Both the position numbers and the translations under genes were made by a program. This document shows positions 52,896 to 62,275 of a stretch of DNA of 64,000 nt, piece by piece. This DNA comes from Paraburkholderia phenazinium (GTDB taxonomy: Bacteria; Pseudomonadota; Gammaproteobacteria; Burkholderiales; Burkholderiaceae). A model generated the notes under the pieces. That model was not told the DNA's origin, did no database searches, and saw only the letters and a program-made list of their open reading frames with translations. Every line of letters begins with the position of its first letter. Positions within the stretch are counted from its first letter, which is position 1. The stretch spans positions 3,286,001 through 3,350,000 of the forward strand of contig NZ_FSRU01000001.1 in assembly GCF_900142845.1 (NCBI RefSeq). Direction: 5' to 3'.

Positions 52896-53561
52896 TCAGC
52901 ATACTAGCTGCTTCGCCCACTCGAAATCTTCATCTTCCCCGATAGACTTGAGCGTCCAGACAACATCGCGCTGCGGGCAGTGATCAACCAGTTTTTGCAG
53001 CACGTCGAGGCGGATGTTTCGCAGCATGCCCACGAGATTGACGTTATCCTCGTGCAGCCTTTCGTCATGCACAGAACCGGCCAGATATTCCAGGATGGCA
53101 CGTTCTGTGGCCGCCACCGGCATCCTTGCACTACGCGCGGGCAACGCCGAAATCGCGAACGTCGTCGGCAAGGCATCGTCAAACAGGCGGTCGTGCTCGT
53201 ACGTGAGCAACAGCAACTCTTTCGCCCACGAAGGAAATTCGAAGGGCACGGCGCCCCACAGATTGATCCGGGGGCGTGCGTACAGGTAATAGCGTATGCC
53301 TCGCATGTCCAATGCGGCCTTGCCGCTCACATGAAGCCCGGGAACGCGTCGGGCAAAAAAGGCAACGGTGCCGTCGAGAGCCGGCAAATCACCTCGGAGT
53401 AGGTAAGCGTCGTCAGAAAGTCGCCGCAGCCAACCGCCTGTTACGAGATCTGACGCTTCGACCGACGTCACGCCGTATTCGGCGAGGAAGCCTAGATCGA
53501 GCGGCTCTCCGCGTGGCGCGAAATCCATCAGAAGCTGGACCAACCGGGTGATGTCCTCCAT
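52896..53561 (-). CDS. AbiEi-like type IV antitoxin, toxin partner apparently lost
   Basis: A 221-residue protein. An N-terminal HTH-like segment (LDLGFLAEYGVTSVEASDLV TGG) is followed by the AbiEi-type pattern GLHVSGKAALDMRGIRYYLY and ATERAILEYLAGS. AbiEi normally precedes abiEii, a nucleotidyltransferase toxin. Here the next bases downstream are IstA debris beginning near 52870, with only a few possible toxin codons, so the toxin seems to be deleted. The gene starts 11 bp after the upstream hypothetical gene. Confidence 0.68.
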   Translation of the reverse strand: MEDITRLVQLLMDFAPRGEPLDLGFLAEYGVTSVEASDLVTGGWLRRLSDDAYLLRGDLPALDGTVAFFARRVPGLHVSGKAALDMRGIRYYLYARPRINLWGAVPFEFPSWAKELLLLTYEHDRLFDDALPTTFAISALPARSARMPVAATERAILEYLAGSVHDERLHEDNVNLVGMLRNIRLDVLQKLVDHCPQRDVVWTLKSIGEDEDFEWAKQLVC

Positions 53562-53572
53562 GTCCGATTCGA

Positions 53573-54040
53573 CTACGTCGCGTCTACAACCGGGTCATTG
53601 CAATCCTGTGCATCCAGGTTGAGTGCAAGCTGCAATGGGGCGTCGTTGGGAAGGCGATGCTGCAGCCGGGAGCAGGGATGCAGATCACCCTCTTCCGTTC
53701 TGTACCAGTAGTCGTACGCCGGCGCAATGATTTGCTGCTGGGTCAACAAGCCTGTCACGCGTTGCATTCGCGCAGATGGCCGATCCTCGGCGGGTGCATC
53801 CATGACGTACACAGAGAAGCTCCCTGACGTCAGTTCACTCGCGATATCGAGAAGCGCCGCCGGGTCGACGACCAGCAACCCGTCGGGCAGTGCTCCGGTC
53901 CGGTCAGACTGGGGCGCGGGGAAAACCCAGAAACAGATCGTGTCGTCCGTCCATCCCACACACCTCCACGGTTGGAACGGCTTTGCGATGGCGCGCCGGA
54001 ACGCACTCGACTCGGCCCAGTTTGCATCTGTGAACAACAT
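53573..54040 (-). CDS. Hypothetical protein (155 aa) upstream of the AbiEi-like gene
   Basis: A 155-residue protein starting MLFTDANWAESSAFRRAIAK with AAGGGAGAG upstream. It contains VDPAALLDIASELTSGSFSV and ends LDAQDCNDPVVDAT. No known domain recognised. It shares an operon with the AbiEi-like gene and diverges from the XRE gene across a region with two palindromes, so that regulator may control it. Confidence 0.6.
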   Translation of the reverse strand: MLFTDANWAESSAFRRAIAKPFQPWRCVGWTDDTICFWVFPAPQSDRTGALPDGLLVVDPAALLDIASELTSGSFSVYVMDAPAEDRPSARMQRVTGLLTQQQIIAPAYDYWYRTEEGDLHPCSRLQHRLPNDAPLQLALNLDAQDCNDPVVDAT

Positions 54041-54085
54041 ATCTCTCCCTTACGGTGACACGGAAACGCAAAACACACGACAAGA

Positions 54086-54171
54086 CAACAATTAATGTTG
54101 CCAACCAATATAAAGCGATGTTATCAGATCAGTACATTGAAGAGACCATCTCATGTTGAATGACAACATGA
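54086..54171. promoter_or_regulatory. Two operator-like palindromes between divergent genes
   Basis: TCATGTTG-N5-CAACATGA (54151-54171) is a perfect 8-bp inverted repeat just upstream of the XRE gene start. CAACAATTAATGTTG (54086-54100) is a related quasi-palindrome, CAAC-N7-GTTG, nearer the divergent gene. Both share CAAC/GTTG cores and would suit one dimeric XRE regulator controlling both directions. Confidence 0.65.
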
Positions 54172-54182
54172 AATGGTGACTT

Positions 54183-54569
54183 TTGACTGCCGTGAACGAG
54201 CAGAAGACCGCAAAGCATTTGGGGCGCGCGCTAGCAGCGGCCCGAGCCGATGCACAGCTAACGCAGGAGCAGGTGGCCGAACATCTTGGCGTTTTTGTCG
54301 AGACCGTAAGCCGCTTTGAGCGCGGCGCGCATTGGCCGACCATCCCGCGTCTGCTGGAGCTAGCGGATCTCTATAAAATTCCGGTCGTGACATTGCTCAG
54401 GCGCGCGTCCGACCGGCCAACAGATGTCAGCCTGGAGATCGCCGAGCAACTCGAGCGGCTCAGTAGTGACGATCGCGCATGGGTGGGCACGCTGGTCAAG
54501 GATCTGTGCAACCGGTTGCCAGCCGCATATGAACACAAAGCGAGCGGCCAAGGCCGTGCGCGTCAGTAA
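54183..54569 (+). CDS. XRE-family HTH regulator
   Basis: A 128-residue protein. HTH: AARADAQLTQEQVAEHLGVF and VETVSRFERGAHWPTIPRLL. A short C-terminal region with LEIAEQLERLSSDDRAWVGT follows. The start is a TTG at 54183 or a GTG at 54192; neither has a strong ribosome site. It is probably the repressor acting at the palindromes directly upstream. Confidence 0.8.
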   Translation: MTAVNEQKTAKHLGRALAAARADAQLTQEQVAEHLGVFVETVSRFERGAHWPTIPRLLELADLYKIPVVTLLRRASDRPTDVSLEIAEQLERLSSDDRAWVGTLVKDLCNRLPAAYEHKASGQGRARQ

Positions 54570-54706
54570 CGCGACTTTAGCGGTTCACTCCGCAGCGCGC
54601 GACCGAGGGAGTTTTTCAGCGTCCCGACAGGATCCGCGCAACCTGCATACTCCGCGCCTTCCAGACACGAAGCTCGCTGAGGTATGTCGTTCGAAAGCAG
54701 GCCAAT

Positions 54707-55720
54707 CTATACCGCCGGCGCTGCAGCGGTACTTTCCCGCACAATGAGTTCCGCTTCGAACTCGTCTTGCCTGACGGGCTGATTACCCACGTTGTTGACC
54801 TGCGCCAACAGGTTTTCAGCACTTAGGTGTCCGATCTTAACGGCATCGGAATGGATGGTGGTGAGCGATGGAGAACCGAGTCTGGCTAGATCCCAGTCGC
54901 CAAAACCCGTTACCGACACCTGACCCGGAACGGAAACGCCGAGCGCTCTGCACTCGGCAAGCGCCCAGGCCGCTACGAAATCGTTGTTGCAGATAAGCGC
55001 AGTCGGAGGATTTGCCCTGGAAAGAAATTGACGCGCTGCGGAGCGAACGGACTCGGGGTCATACGGCGTAGCGATCACAGCTTCAGGCCGCAAGGCTATT
55101 CCATGACGCCCCAACTCCTCGCGTATGCCCGAGAGTCTCGCGGCCGACAACTGATGGACATCGGACGGACCTGTGAGCACGCCAATACGGACATGCCCAA
55201 GGTTGACGAGATGCTCGGTGACGCGCCCCATGGCACGTTGGTTGTCATAGCCGACGGTCGGATGAACGCGCTCCGGGTCAGTCGCCCACATCAATACATA
55301 AGGAAGTTCCTGCCTGCGTATCAGGGTTAGCACGTCGGGATGATGGCTGGAACCGACTAGCGCGAGGCCATCGACTCCGCGTTCGATAAGCGTCCGAACG
55401 ATACGCAACTCCAGATCTCGATCATCACGATGGCAGGTTAGCAGCCCAGTGTAATCCAACTGAAGAAATTCGCTTTCCAGGGTATCAACGGCTCGCGCGT
55501 ACAACTCGTTCATCAATGTCGGCGCAACGATACCGATGGTTCGCGAGCGACCCGACCGGAGTACGCGGGCTGGCGCGTACGGGACGTAATCAAGCGACGC
55601 AATTGCCTCTCTGACCTTTTTCAGCGTCTTCGGGTGCAGGCGCTCCGGCGCTGCAAGCGCGCGCGAAACGGTGGACGACGACACCCCGGCAAGCGCGGCG
55701 ACTTGTTTCAGATTCACCAT
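54707..55720 (-). CDS. LacI-family transcriptional regulator
   Basis: A 337-residue LacI/GalR regulator starting MVNLKQVAALAGVSSSTVSR, the canonical HTH plus hinge (ALAAPERLHPKTLKKVREA), then a periplasmic-binding-protein-like ligand domain (GRSRTIGIVAPTLMNELY to PALSLTTIHSD). It diverges from the MFS exporter across 327 bp that contain a large inverted repeat with LacI-type AACG cores. Confidence 0.92.
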   Translation of the reverse strand: MVNLKQVAALAGVSSSTVSRALAAPERLHPKTLKKVREAIASLDYVPYAPARVLRSGRSRTIGIVAPTLMNELYARAVDTLESEFLQLDYTGLLTCHRDDRDLELRIVRTLIERGVDGLALVGSSHHPDVLTLIRRQELPYVLMWATDPERVHPTVGYDNQRAMGRVTEHLVNLGHVRIGVLTGPSDVHQLSAARLSGIREELGRHGIALRPEAVIATPYDPESVRSAARQFLSRANPPTALICNNDFVAAWALAECRALGVSVPGQVSVTGFGDWDLARLGSPSLTTIHSDAVKIGHLSAENLLAQVNNVGNQPVRQDEFEAELIVRESTAAAPAV

Positions 55721-55882
55721 GTACACCCCGATACCGGCATGTTCATACCCATAAGATCGTGCGGCGTTGAGTGTATCAAAACAGCAATTCTCTTCATGCC
55801 CGTCTCCAATGGAGGCGCCAAAAGCATCGCAGCATCCCGGCCCGTTGAATTCCCGGCAACTCGCCCCACGAAACCACAAATG

Positions 55883-55958
55883 ATAACGATTGCAAAACAT
55901 CATAATATTGATTTAAATAGAAAAAATATGATATAAGTCTGAACGTTGCAATCGTTGT
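55883..55958. promoter_or_regulatory. Two LacI-type operators in inverted orientation upstream of lacI and MFS genes
   Basis: ATAACGATTGCA (55883-55894) and TGCAATCGTTGT (55947-55958) are inverted copies (11 of 12) separated by 52 bp of very AT-rich DNA. The AACGATTG core resembles half-sites of LacI/GalR proteins. Two sites about six helical turns apart would suit looping by the divergent LacI regulator. No gene lies in 55721-56047. Confidence 0.6.
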
Positions 55959-56047
55959 CATCAAATTCATCAAGGCTAGGGAAAGGATGGGAGCGCGCAG
56001 CTGCGGACAACTTCCCATGCAGACGGCCCCAGTAGGAGAGATAGTCC

Positions 56048-57589
56048 ATGAAGGCATCAAAACAACTCCTGATCATGCTGTGCGTGTCCATACCGTCGTT
56101 CATGATCAACCTTGACGGAAATATCATCGCCGTATCGTTGAGTTCGATTGCCCGTTCGTTACATGCCGATTTCGCCGCAGTCGAATGGGTTATCAGCGCT
56201 TATACCTTGACCTTTGCGGCCATGCTCATGCCGGCCGGAACGCTTGCCGACCGCTTTGGTCGCAAACGCATGCTGATCGTCGGCCTGGTCCTGTTTACGG
56301 GCGCCTCGGCGATGTGCGGCGCGGCACACTCTGATACGGCGCTCAACTGGGCACGAGCACTACAGGGAGTCGGTGCGGCCTTGCAGCTGAGTGCGGCGAT
56401 GGCAACCCTCTCCCACTCATTTCGTGGACTCGCACGGGCCCGTGCGTTTTCGTTCTGGGGCTCGGTCATCGGCGTTGCGATCATGCTCGGGCCAGTCGCC
56501 GGCGGCCTGATCACCCAATATCTCGGCTGGCGCTGGATTTTCTTCGTCAATTTACCGGTGGGCGTGTCAATGATCGCGTTGACGCTGTACGCGGTCGAGG
56601 ATTCGAAAGATCCGCAAGCGAAGCGACTCGACATTGCTGGTGTGACGACCTTCGGCGGCTCTCTGATATTGCTGACGCTTGCCCTTATCTCGGGTAACCG
56701 TGCCGGATGGTCCAATCATCTGATTCTGGCGGAGTTCATCGGGGCAGCGGTCCTCTTTGCCGGGTTCCTGACTGCCGAGACACGACAAGTCCGGCCAATG
56801 GTCGATCTGCGCTTTTTTTACCAGCCAACGTATGTCGGCGCCAATATCGCCGGACTAGCCTACGGGATGGCTTTTCTGACCATGCTGACCTATTTGCCGA
56901 TGTACTTCCAGAATGGCATGGGCCGCACGCCGCTCGACGCAGGGCTTCTCATGTTGCCAATGGCCTTGCCGCTATTCGTGATCCCACGCGTCGTCGCCTG
57001 GTGGCTGGCGCCGCGTTGTTCCGGTCGCCTGCTTCTCAGCACAGGCTTGGCACTGGTCGGGCTGGGATTGATATGGACGTCCACCGAAATGCGCAGTTTC
57101 GCCTATACACCCATCCTCGTCAGCATGCTCGTCGCCTCTTGCGGTGCCGGAATTCTCAATGGGGAAACCGCCCGGGTCGGCATGACTGTCATTCCCTCAG
57201 ACCGTGCGGGGATGGCCTCCGGGGTTTCGGGTACCGTCAAGTTCAGCGGAATCGTGATCGGCTTTGCGACGCTGGGGGCGATCCTGGTTTCCCGCGTCCA
57301 GGCGTCGCTCGCAGACGCTTTGCCTGGGTACCCGGCGGCGGCGCGCAAAGAGCTCACGCGAATGATCACGGGTGGTAATTTGCATGCCGCGCAGGTGCTG
57401 GCTGGCCAGCGCGGTGGTTCGTCATTTGCGCAGTGGAGCTTTGGAAGTGGGTATGAGGCCGTGTTCTTTACGGCCGGCGCCATTGCACTGATAGCCGCCG
57501 CCCTGAGCTGGATGCTGGTCGACGCAGGTGAGACGGCACCGCTGGGAGCGGAAAGCATCCGGGATCACATCGCCGTGATGGAAGACTGA
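56048..57589 (+). CDS. MFS transporter, DHA2-like exporter
   Basis: A 513-residue membrane protein with 14 predicted segments. Motif A is LADRFGRKR in the first loop, and GPVAGGLITQYLGWRWIFFVN is motif C, typical of DHA2 exporters. It probably exports a toxic metabolite or drug with proton antiport. The LacI regulator opposite is its likely controller. Downstream genes of oxidative metabolism suggest a possible export of pathway products. Confidence 0.9.
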   Translation: MKASKQLLIMLCVSIPSFMINLDGNIIAVSLSSIARSLHADFAAVEWVISAYTLTFAAMLMPAGTLADRFGRKRMLIVGLVLFTGASAMCGAAHSDTALNWARALQGVGAALQLSAAMATLSHSFRGLARARAFSFWGSVIGVAIMLGPVAGGLITQYLGWRWIFFVNLPVGVSMIALTLYAVEDSKDPQAKRLDIAGVTTFGGSLILLTLALISGNRAGWSNHLILAEFIGAAVLFAGFLTAETRQVRPMVDLRFFYQPTYVGANIAGLAYGMAFLTMLTYLPMYFQNGMGRTPLDAGLLMLPMALPLFVIPRVVAWWLAPRCSGRLLLSTGLALVGLGLIWTSTEMRSFAYTPILVSMLVASCGAGILNGETARVGMTVIPSDRAGMASGVSGTVKFSGIVIGFATLGAILVSRVQASLADALPGYPAAARKELTRMITGGNLHAAQVLAGQRGGSSFAQWSFGSGYEAVFFTAGAIALIAAALSWMLVDAGETAPLGAESIRDHIAVMED

Positions 57590-57621
57590 ACCCATGAGAT
57601 CGGCCACTCTCAACGGACCGT

Positions 57622-58536
57622 TCAAGCCGCGTCACGAATGACCTCCCTGATCCATGTTGTGAAGGCATCCATCGTGGCCTCGGTCCGCGTTGGCAGATGG
57701 CGGTGTCTTGGATAGAGAATCGATACTTCGGGCGCTGGCGTCTCCCATGAGGTCAGGATCCGCTCCAGCCTGCCCTCGCGTAGTGCGGGCGCAGCGAGGA
57801 ACGAGAGGCTCTGGACGATACCCATGCCGGCGATCGCCAGTTGCAGCCGGGCATCGGAATCCCCAATCGAGGCGATACTGCGAGGGAACAGTTCCTGCCG
57901 TTCCCCGTTCTTGTCGAACTCCCACTCGAGCCGCGCTCCTTGCTGCGGCAGCAGAAAGTCGATCAGATGGTGTTCGGCGAGGTCTTCCGGACACTGCGGC
58001 CGCCCCCTTTTCCGTAGATACGCGGGCGAGGCGACCGTGACGCGTCGTGGACGCCCCAGGGGCCGCAGCACCAGATCCTGATCCTCAAGTCCTCCAATCC
58101 GTACCGCGAAATCGATCCCGTCGCGTACAAAATCGCTGCGATGGTCATTCATCACCAGTTCGACGTGGATCTGCGGATGCTGCTCAAACCAATCAGGCAA
58201 GCGCGGTATGAGAATCGAACGGGCAATCGAGATGTTCGCACTGATTCGGACCCGCCCCGCGAGCGCCTCTTGAGAACCGGTCAGTGAAGCTTCGATTTCG
58301 TCCAGTTCGCCGAGCACCCGGCGACAGACCTCGTAATAGCGCGTACCAGCCTCGGTGGCGGCAACCGCACGCGTCGTGCGGGCCAAAAGCCGCACGCCCA
58401 GGATTTTCTCAAGGCGGGCCACCCGTTCCGTTGCATTTGAAGAAGACATGTCCATTGAACGGGCTGCCTTACCGAAAGAGCCCGTTTCCACAATGCGCAC
58501 GAAAAGACGCATGGCAGCCAACTGATCAACGCGCAT
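57622..58536 (-). CDS. LysR-family transcriptional regulator
   Basis: A 304-residue LysR-type regulator: HTH MRLFVRIVETGSFGKAARSM DMSSSNATERVARLE, then a substrate-binding domain (LAGRVRISANISIARSILIP). It resembles the DmlR/AaeR-like subgroup. It is transcribed away from the aldo/keto reductase with a 109-bp gap, the usual arrangement for LysR and its target. Confidence 0.92.
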   Translation of the reverse strand: MRVDQLAAMRLFVRIVETGSFGKAARSMDMSSSNATERVARLEKILGVRLLARTTRAVAATEAGTRYYEVCRRVLGELDEIEASLTGSQEALAGRVRISANISIARSILIPRLPDWFEQHPQIHVELVMNDHRSDFVRDGIDFAVRIGGLEDQDLVLRPLGRPRRVTVASPAYLRKRGRPQCPEDLAEHHLIDFLLPQQGARLEWEFDKNGERQELFPRSIASIGDSDARLQLAIAGMGIVQSLSFLAAPALREGRLERILTSWETPAPEVSILYPRHRHLPTRTEATMDAFTTWIREVIRDAA

Positions 58537-58645
58537 CCGATTACTCGCTTAAGCCGAAAAGAGTCTTCGCATCTTACGCTCTAGGCGACTGACCGTCGAT
58601 TCCCTATTGTGTGAAGTGTTCTCAACATAAAGCGGGCTCACTGTC

Positions 58646-59665
58646 ATGAACTACTGCACCTTCGGCCGCTCCGGCCTGCGCATTTCCCGTCTCACACTCG
58701 GCGCCATGACGTTCGGCGCAGGTGAAGGCATCTGGGCAACGATCGCCGGCCTCAATCGTGAGCAGGCAGCACGTCTTGTGGGTCTTGCCCTGGATAATGG
58801 GGTGAATCTGATCGATACTGCCGATGCCTATTCGCAGGGTCAGTCCGAGGTGGTGGTCGGCCAGGTGTTGGCCGATCTGGGCCTCGACGAAACGCGCATG
58901 CTCGTCGCCACCAAGGTCCGCCTGCGTACAGGCCCCGGCCCCAACCAGGTGGGCCTTGGGCGCTCGCATATCATCCGCACGGTCGAAACGAGCCTGAAGC
59001 GGATCGGCCGCGATCACATCGATCTGTTGCAACTGCACGATCGCGACGCACTTACACCGCTCGACGAAACCTTGCGCGCGCTCGACGATCTGGTTACACA
59101 GGGCAAGGTCCGGCACATCGGAGTATGCAATTTCAGTGCTTCCGAACTCGAGCGGGCACACGCGATCACGTCGCAGGCGCATTGGGCGCGGGTTGCCAGT
59201 AATCAGGTGCACTACTCGCTGGCCGCACGCGACATCGAGCACGAAGTCGCGCCCGTCGCACGGCAACACGACATGGCGCTGATGGTCTGGAGTCCTCTGT
59301 CAGGCGGTTATCTGAGCGGCAAATACACCGCGCAGAACGGCGAACCTGCAAAGGGTCGGCGCACCAATCTCAACTTTCCGCCAATCGTTCCGCAAAAGGT
59401 CGATCCCATCGTCGAGGAATTACGCGTGGTCGCAAATGCACTGAACACAACGCCAGCGCAGGTCGCGCTCGCCTGGTTGCTCGGGCGCGACGAAGTGGCA
59501 ACCGTGATCGTCGGGGCAAGTTCCGACGAGCAACTTGGCGCCAATCTGCAAGCAGCAGAACTCGTGCTCCCGCCAGAACTCCGTGACCGGCTCGATCGCA
59601 TCTCGCAACCGGACGTACCGTATCCGCACTGGATGCAGCGCTTTCATGACAAGGACCGTGTCTAA
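58646..59665 (+). CDS. Aldo/keto reductase
   Basis: A 339-residue NADPH-dependent aldo/keto reductase of the YajO/Tas-like class. The catalytic tetrad is visible: Asp and Tyr in NLIDTADAYSQGQSE, Lys in LVATKVRLRTG and His in LLQLHDRDALT. The cofactor end is TVIVGASSDEQLGANLQAAE. It reduces an aldehyde or ketone to an alcohol; the substrate is unknown. LysR control is likely. Confidence 0.92.
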   Translation: MNYCTFGRSGLRISRLTLGAMTFGAGEGIWATIAGLNREQAARLVGLALDNGVNLIDTADAYSQGQSEVVVGQVLADLGLDETRMLVATKVRLRTGPGPNQVGLGRSHIIRTVETSLKRIGRDHIDLLQLHDRDALTPLDETLRALDDLVTQGKVRHIGVCNFSASELERAHAITSQAHWARVASNQVHYSLAARDIEHEVAPVARQHDMALMVWSPLSGGYLSGKYTAQNGEPAKGRRTNLNFPPIVPQKVDPIVEELRVVANALNTTPAQVALAWLLGRDEVATVIVGASSDEQLGANLQAAELVLPPELRDRLDRISQPDVPYPHWMQRFHDKDRV

Positions 59666-59705
59666 TCCCACAGCAAATAGGTGAGAAAGACGAAAGGACG
59701 ACCCC

Positions 59706-60341
59706 ATGACTGAAGGCAATATGACTATTCCCCGCGCCCTCGCATTGCTGGCGATTGCAGGGAGCGCGCTTGAAGCGTTCCCCGCATTTAGCCAGGGCAG
59801 TATGCAGCCGACCGCTCAGCCGGCCACAAACGACGTCAAAACGATGCAATTCGATCTCCAACACCGTTCGCGGGAGATTCACTGGCCCGAAGGTTTCAAC
59901 CCGGAAACAGCCGACCTCTTTTCCCACAATGAGACCGTCATCCATGCGTCGTGCGAACGCGTATGGGACAACATAATCGATGCCACCAAATGGCCTCAGT
60001 GGTATCCAAATTCGAAAGATGTCCACATCATCGGTGACAGCCCCGTCCTCACTCGCGACTCCGTGTTTCATTGGACAACATTCGGCCTGCAACTGGAAAG
60101 CAGGATTCACGAATTCGTTCCGTACACGCGTATCGGCTGGTACGGCTATGCACCAGGTACTCAGCCCAGCTTCTACCACACGTGGTATCTCACGCCTGAG
60201 GGGAGCTCCTGTCGTGTAGCGATGGACGAAGTAGGTAACGGTGCCGCCCCAGCCCATCTACGCGAGACCGATGAGAGCCTCATGCACCGCGGCCATGATC
60301 TCTGGCTTGCTACGCTGAAGTGGGTTTCTGAAGAACACTAG
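59706..60341 (+). CDS. Exported SRPBCC (START-like) family protein
   Basis: A 211-residue protein with a likely signal peptide (MTIPRALALLAIAGSALEAF to FPAFSQG) and an SRPBCC ligand-binding fold: ETVIHASCERVWDNIIDATK WPQWYPN is the classical polyketide-cyclase/dehydrase start. The bulk of such proteins are cytosolic, so a periplasmic one is less common. AAAGGACGACCCC precedes the ATG at 59706; a second ATG at 59724 is possible. It sits 40 bp after the reductase on the same strand. Confidence 0.8.
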   Translation: MTEGNMTIPRALALLAIAGSALEAFPAFSQGSMQPTAQPATNDVKTMQFDLQHRSREIHWPEGFNPETADLFSHNETVIHASCERVWDNIIDATKWPQWYPNSKDVHIIGDSPVLTRDSVFHWTTFGLQLESRIHEFVPYTRIGWYGYAPGTQPSFYHTWYLTPEGSSCRVAMDEVGNGAAPAHLRETDESLMHRGHDLWLATLKWVSEEH

Positions 60342-60491
60342 CCATCGTGACGGCATCATTGCCAGCACTGACTACGAGCACAAGCAAATCGTAGAGAAAA
60401 ACAACCGCCCCAGCAATCTGTAACGTTCGCCAATACAAGGGCGAATGTGATCGTGGGTTTCAGACGATCCCACCTTCGCTTGGGAGTTCTG

Positions 60492-61790
60492 ATGGTGAAA
60501 GCTGGAAAGCTTGGTTTGATTATGCTCGGAGTGGCGGGAGTCGCCCTTGCATGCGCAATCCGTTACGCATGGCAACCCTCGATTGAGCCGCTGTTGGCCC
60601 CTGCACCGACTGGCGCCGACACGGCGCTGGTCGCCCACGGGGAGCAAGTCGCAGAAGTGGGTGACTGCATGTACTGCCATACCGCCAACCGTGAAAAACC
60701 TTTCGCAGGCGGCATGCCACTCGATACACCGTTCGGTGTGATCTACAGCACGAATATCACGCCCGATCCGGATACCGGCATTGGCCGCTGGCCGCTCGAT
60801 GCGTTCACGCGCGCGCTGCGCGAAGGCGTTTCACGCGACGGCCATCTGCTGTACCCAGCCTTTCCGTATCCGCATTTCACGAAGATGAGCGACAGCGACA
60901 TCGCTGCACTCTATGCCTATCTGATGTCAGTCGCACCAGTCAGCGCACCGGCGCACCCGAACGATCTGCGCTTTCCGCTCAACTTCCGGCCACTCGTGGC
61001 TGGGTGGAATCTGCTGTACCTCAAAACGGGCGAACTTCAGCCGCCGGACAGGTCGGAATCGCCGGCATGGCTGCGGGGCCGCTATCTCGTAGAAGGGGCT
61101 GCCCACTGCGCATCGTGCCACACGCCGATGAACGCGTTGGGTGCGGAAAAAAACGGCGAAGCATTCGCGGGCAACCTGATTGACAGCTGGAACGCGCCGC
61201 CGCTCAACGCACTGACACGTGCGCCAAAACCGTGGACCCACACACAGCTCGTCGACTACCTGCGTACCGGGCTCGCCTCCGAGCACGGCGCCGCAGCTGG
61301 TCCAATGCTGCCCGTCACGCAACACCTGGGCAACGCGCCGGAGTCCGATGTAGAGGCCATCGCCACTTACCTGATGTCGTTGCAACCGCCGCCCGCACCG
61401 GCGCAACCTGCATCCTCCCGCGAGAAAGCCTCCAGGACCGACGATGCAAGTGCACAGTCCATCCGTGGCGGGACCTTGTTCGCATCGTCGTGTGCCGGCT
61501 GTCATGCGAGCGAAGCGCCGATGCGCGAAATCGGTGGCAGCCCTGCGCTCGGGCTCAGCTCCGTCCTCACCTCCGACAGCCCACGCGATGCGATCCATCT
61601 CGTCTTGCAGGGCAATCCGTGGAACGGCTCTGCGACGGCGCATTACATGCCCCCGTTTGCCGACGTTCTCGACGACGACCAGGTCGACGACCTTCTCGCC
61701 TACCTGCGTACCCAGTATGCGCAGCGCCCCGTCTGGAAAGACGTATCCCGGACGACCGCCGCAATCCGCAAGGAGATTCCACAACCATGA
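60492..61790 (+). CDS. Tri-heme cytochrome c subunit of a molybdenum hydroxylase
   Basis: A 432-residue membrane-anchored cytochrome c. An N-terminal hydrophobic segment (LGLIMLGVAGVALACAI) is followed by three CXXCH heme sites: CMYCH, CASCH and CAGCH, with methionine ligand regions (YPAFPYPHFTKMSDSDIAAL). It is the typical electron acceptor for periplasmic aldehyde or alcohol dehydrogenases and hydroxylases. Its stop overlaps the 2Fe-2S gene start (ATGA). Start at MVKAGKLG has GGAG upstream. Confidence 0.9.
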   Translation: MVKAGKLGLIMLGVAGVALACAIRYAWQPSIEPLLAPAPTGADTALVAHGEQVAEVGDCMYCHTANREKPFAGGMPLDTPFGVIYSTNITPDPDTGIGRWPLDAFTRALREGVSRDGHLLYPAFPYPHFTKMSDSDIAALYAYLMSVAPVSAPAHPNDLRFPLNFRPLVAGWNLLYLKTGELQPPDRSESPAWLRGRYLVEGAAHCASCHTPMNALGAEKNGEAFAGNLIDSWNAPPLNALTRAPKPWTHTQLVDYLRTGLASEHGAAAGPMLPVTQHLGNAPESDVEAIATYLMSLQPPPAPAQPASSREKASRTDDASAQSIRGGTLFASSCAGCHASEAPMREIGGSPALGLSSVLTSDSPRDAIHLVLQGNPWNGSATAHYMPPFADVLDDDQVDDLLAYLRTQYAQRPVWKDVSRTTAAIRKEIPQP

Positions 61791-62275
61791 CCAAGCTCTC
61801 AGTCAACGGTGTCGAATACAACCTCGACGTCGACCCGTCCATGCCGCTTCTCTACGCGCTGCGAAATCATCTGAAGCTCAATGGAGCGAAATACGGCTGC
61901 GGGCTCGGACAGTGCGGCGCCTGCACAGTCGTCGTCAGTAAACGCGCAGTGTTTTCGTGCCTGATGCCTATCTCAGCCGTCAAGGACCGACCGGTGCTGA
62001 CGATCGAAGGACTCGGTACCGTCGAGCGGCCGTCGCCGCTTCAGCAAGCCTTCATCGACAAGCAAGCGGCGCAGTGCGGCTACTGCATCGCCGGCATGGT
62101 CATGCGCGCACAGGCGCTACTCGAACAGAAGCCCGGCGCCACAGAAGTCGAGATTCGCGAACACATGCAGCCCAACCTGTGCCGTTGCGGTACCCACATG
62201 CGTATCATCGGCGCTATCGTGGAAGCCTCGCAGACAATGCGTGAACAACACCGCGCGCAGGGAGCCGATGCATGA
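61787..62275 (+). CDS. (2Fe-2S)-binding subunit of a molybdenum hydroxylase
   Basis: A 162-residue ferredoxin-type small subunit. The plant-type 2Fe-2S set is C-x4-C-x2-C in GCGLGQCGAC, then the second cluster in QCGYCIAGMV and NLCRCGTHMRI. It lacks a signal peptide, as is usual for subunits carried across by the Tat-targeted partner. It transfers electrons from the molybdenum site to the cytochrome c. ATGA overlaps join it to both neighbours. Confidence 0.93.
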   Translation: MTKLSVNGVEYNLDVDPSMPLLYALRNHLKLNGAKYGCGLGQCGACTVVVSKRAVFSCLMPISAVKDRPVLTIEGLGTVERPSPLQQAFIDKQAAQCGYCIAGMVMRAQALLEQKPGATEVEIREHMQPNLCRCGTHMRIIGAIVEASQTMREQHRAQGADA

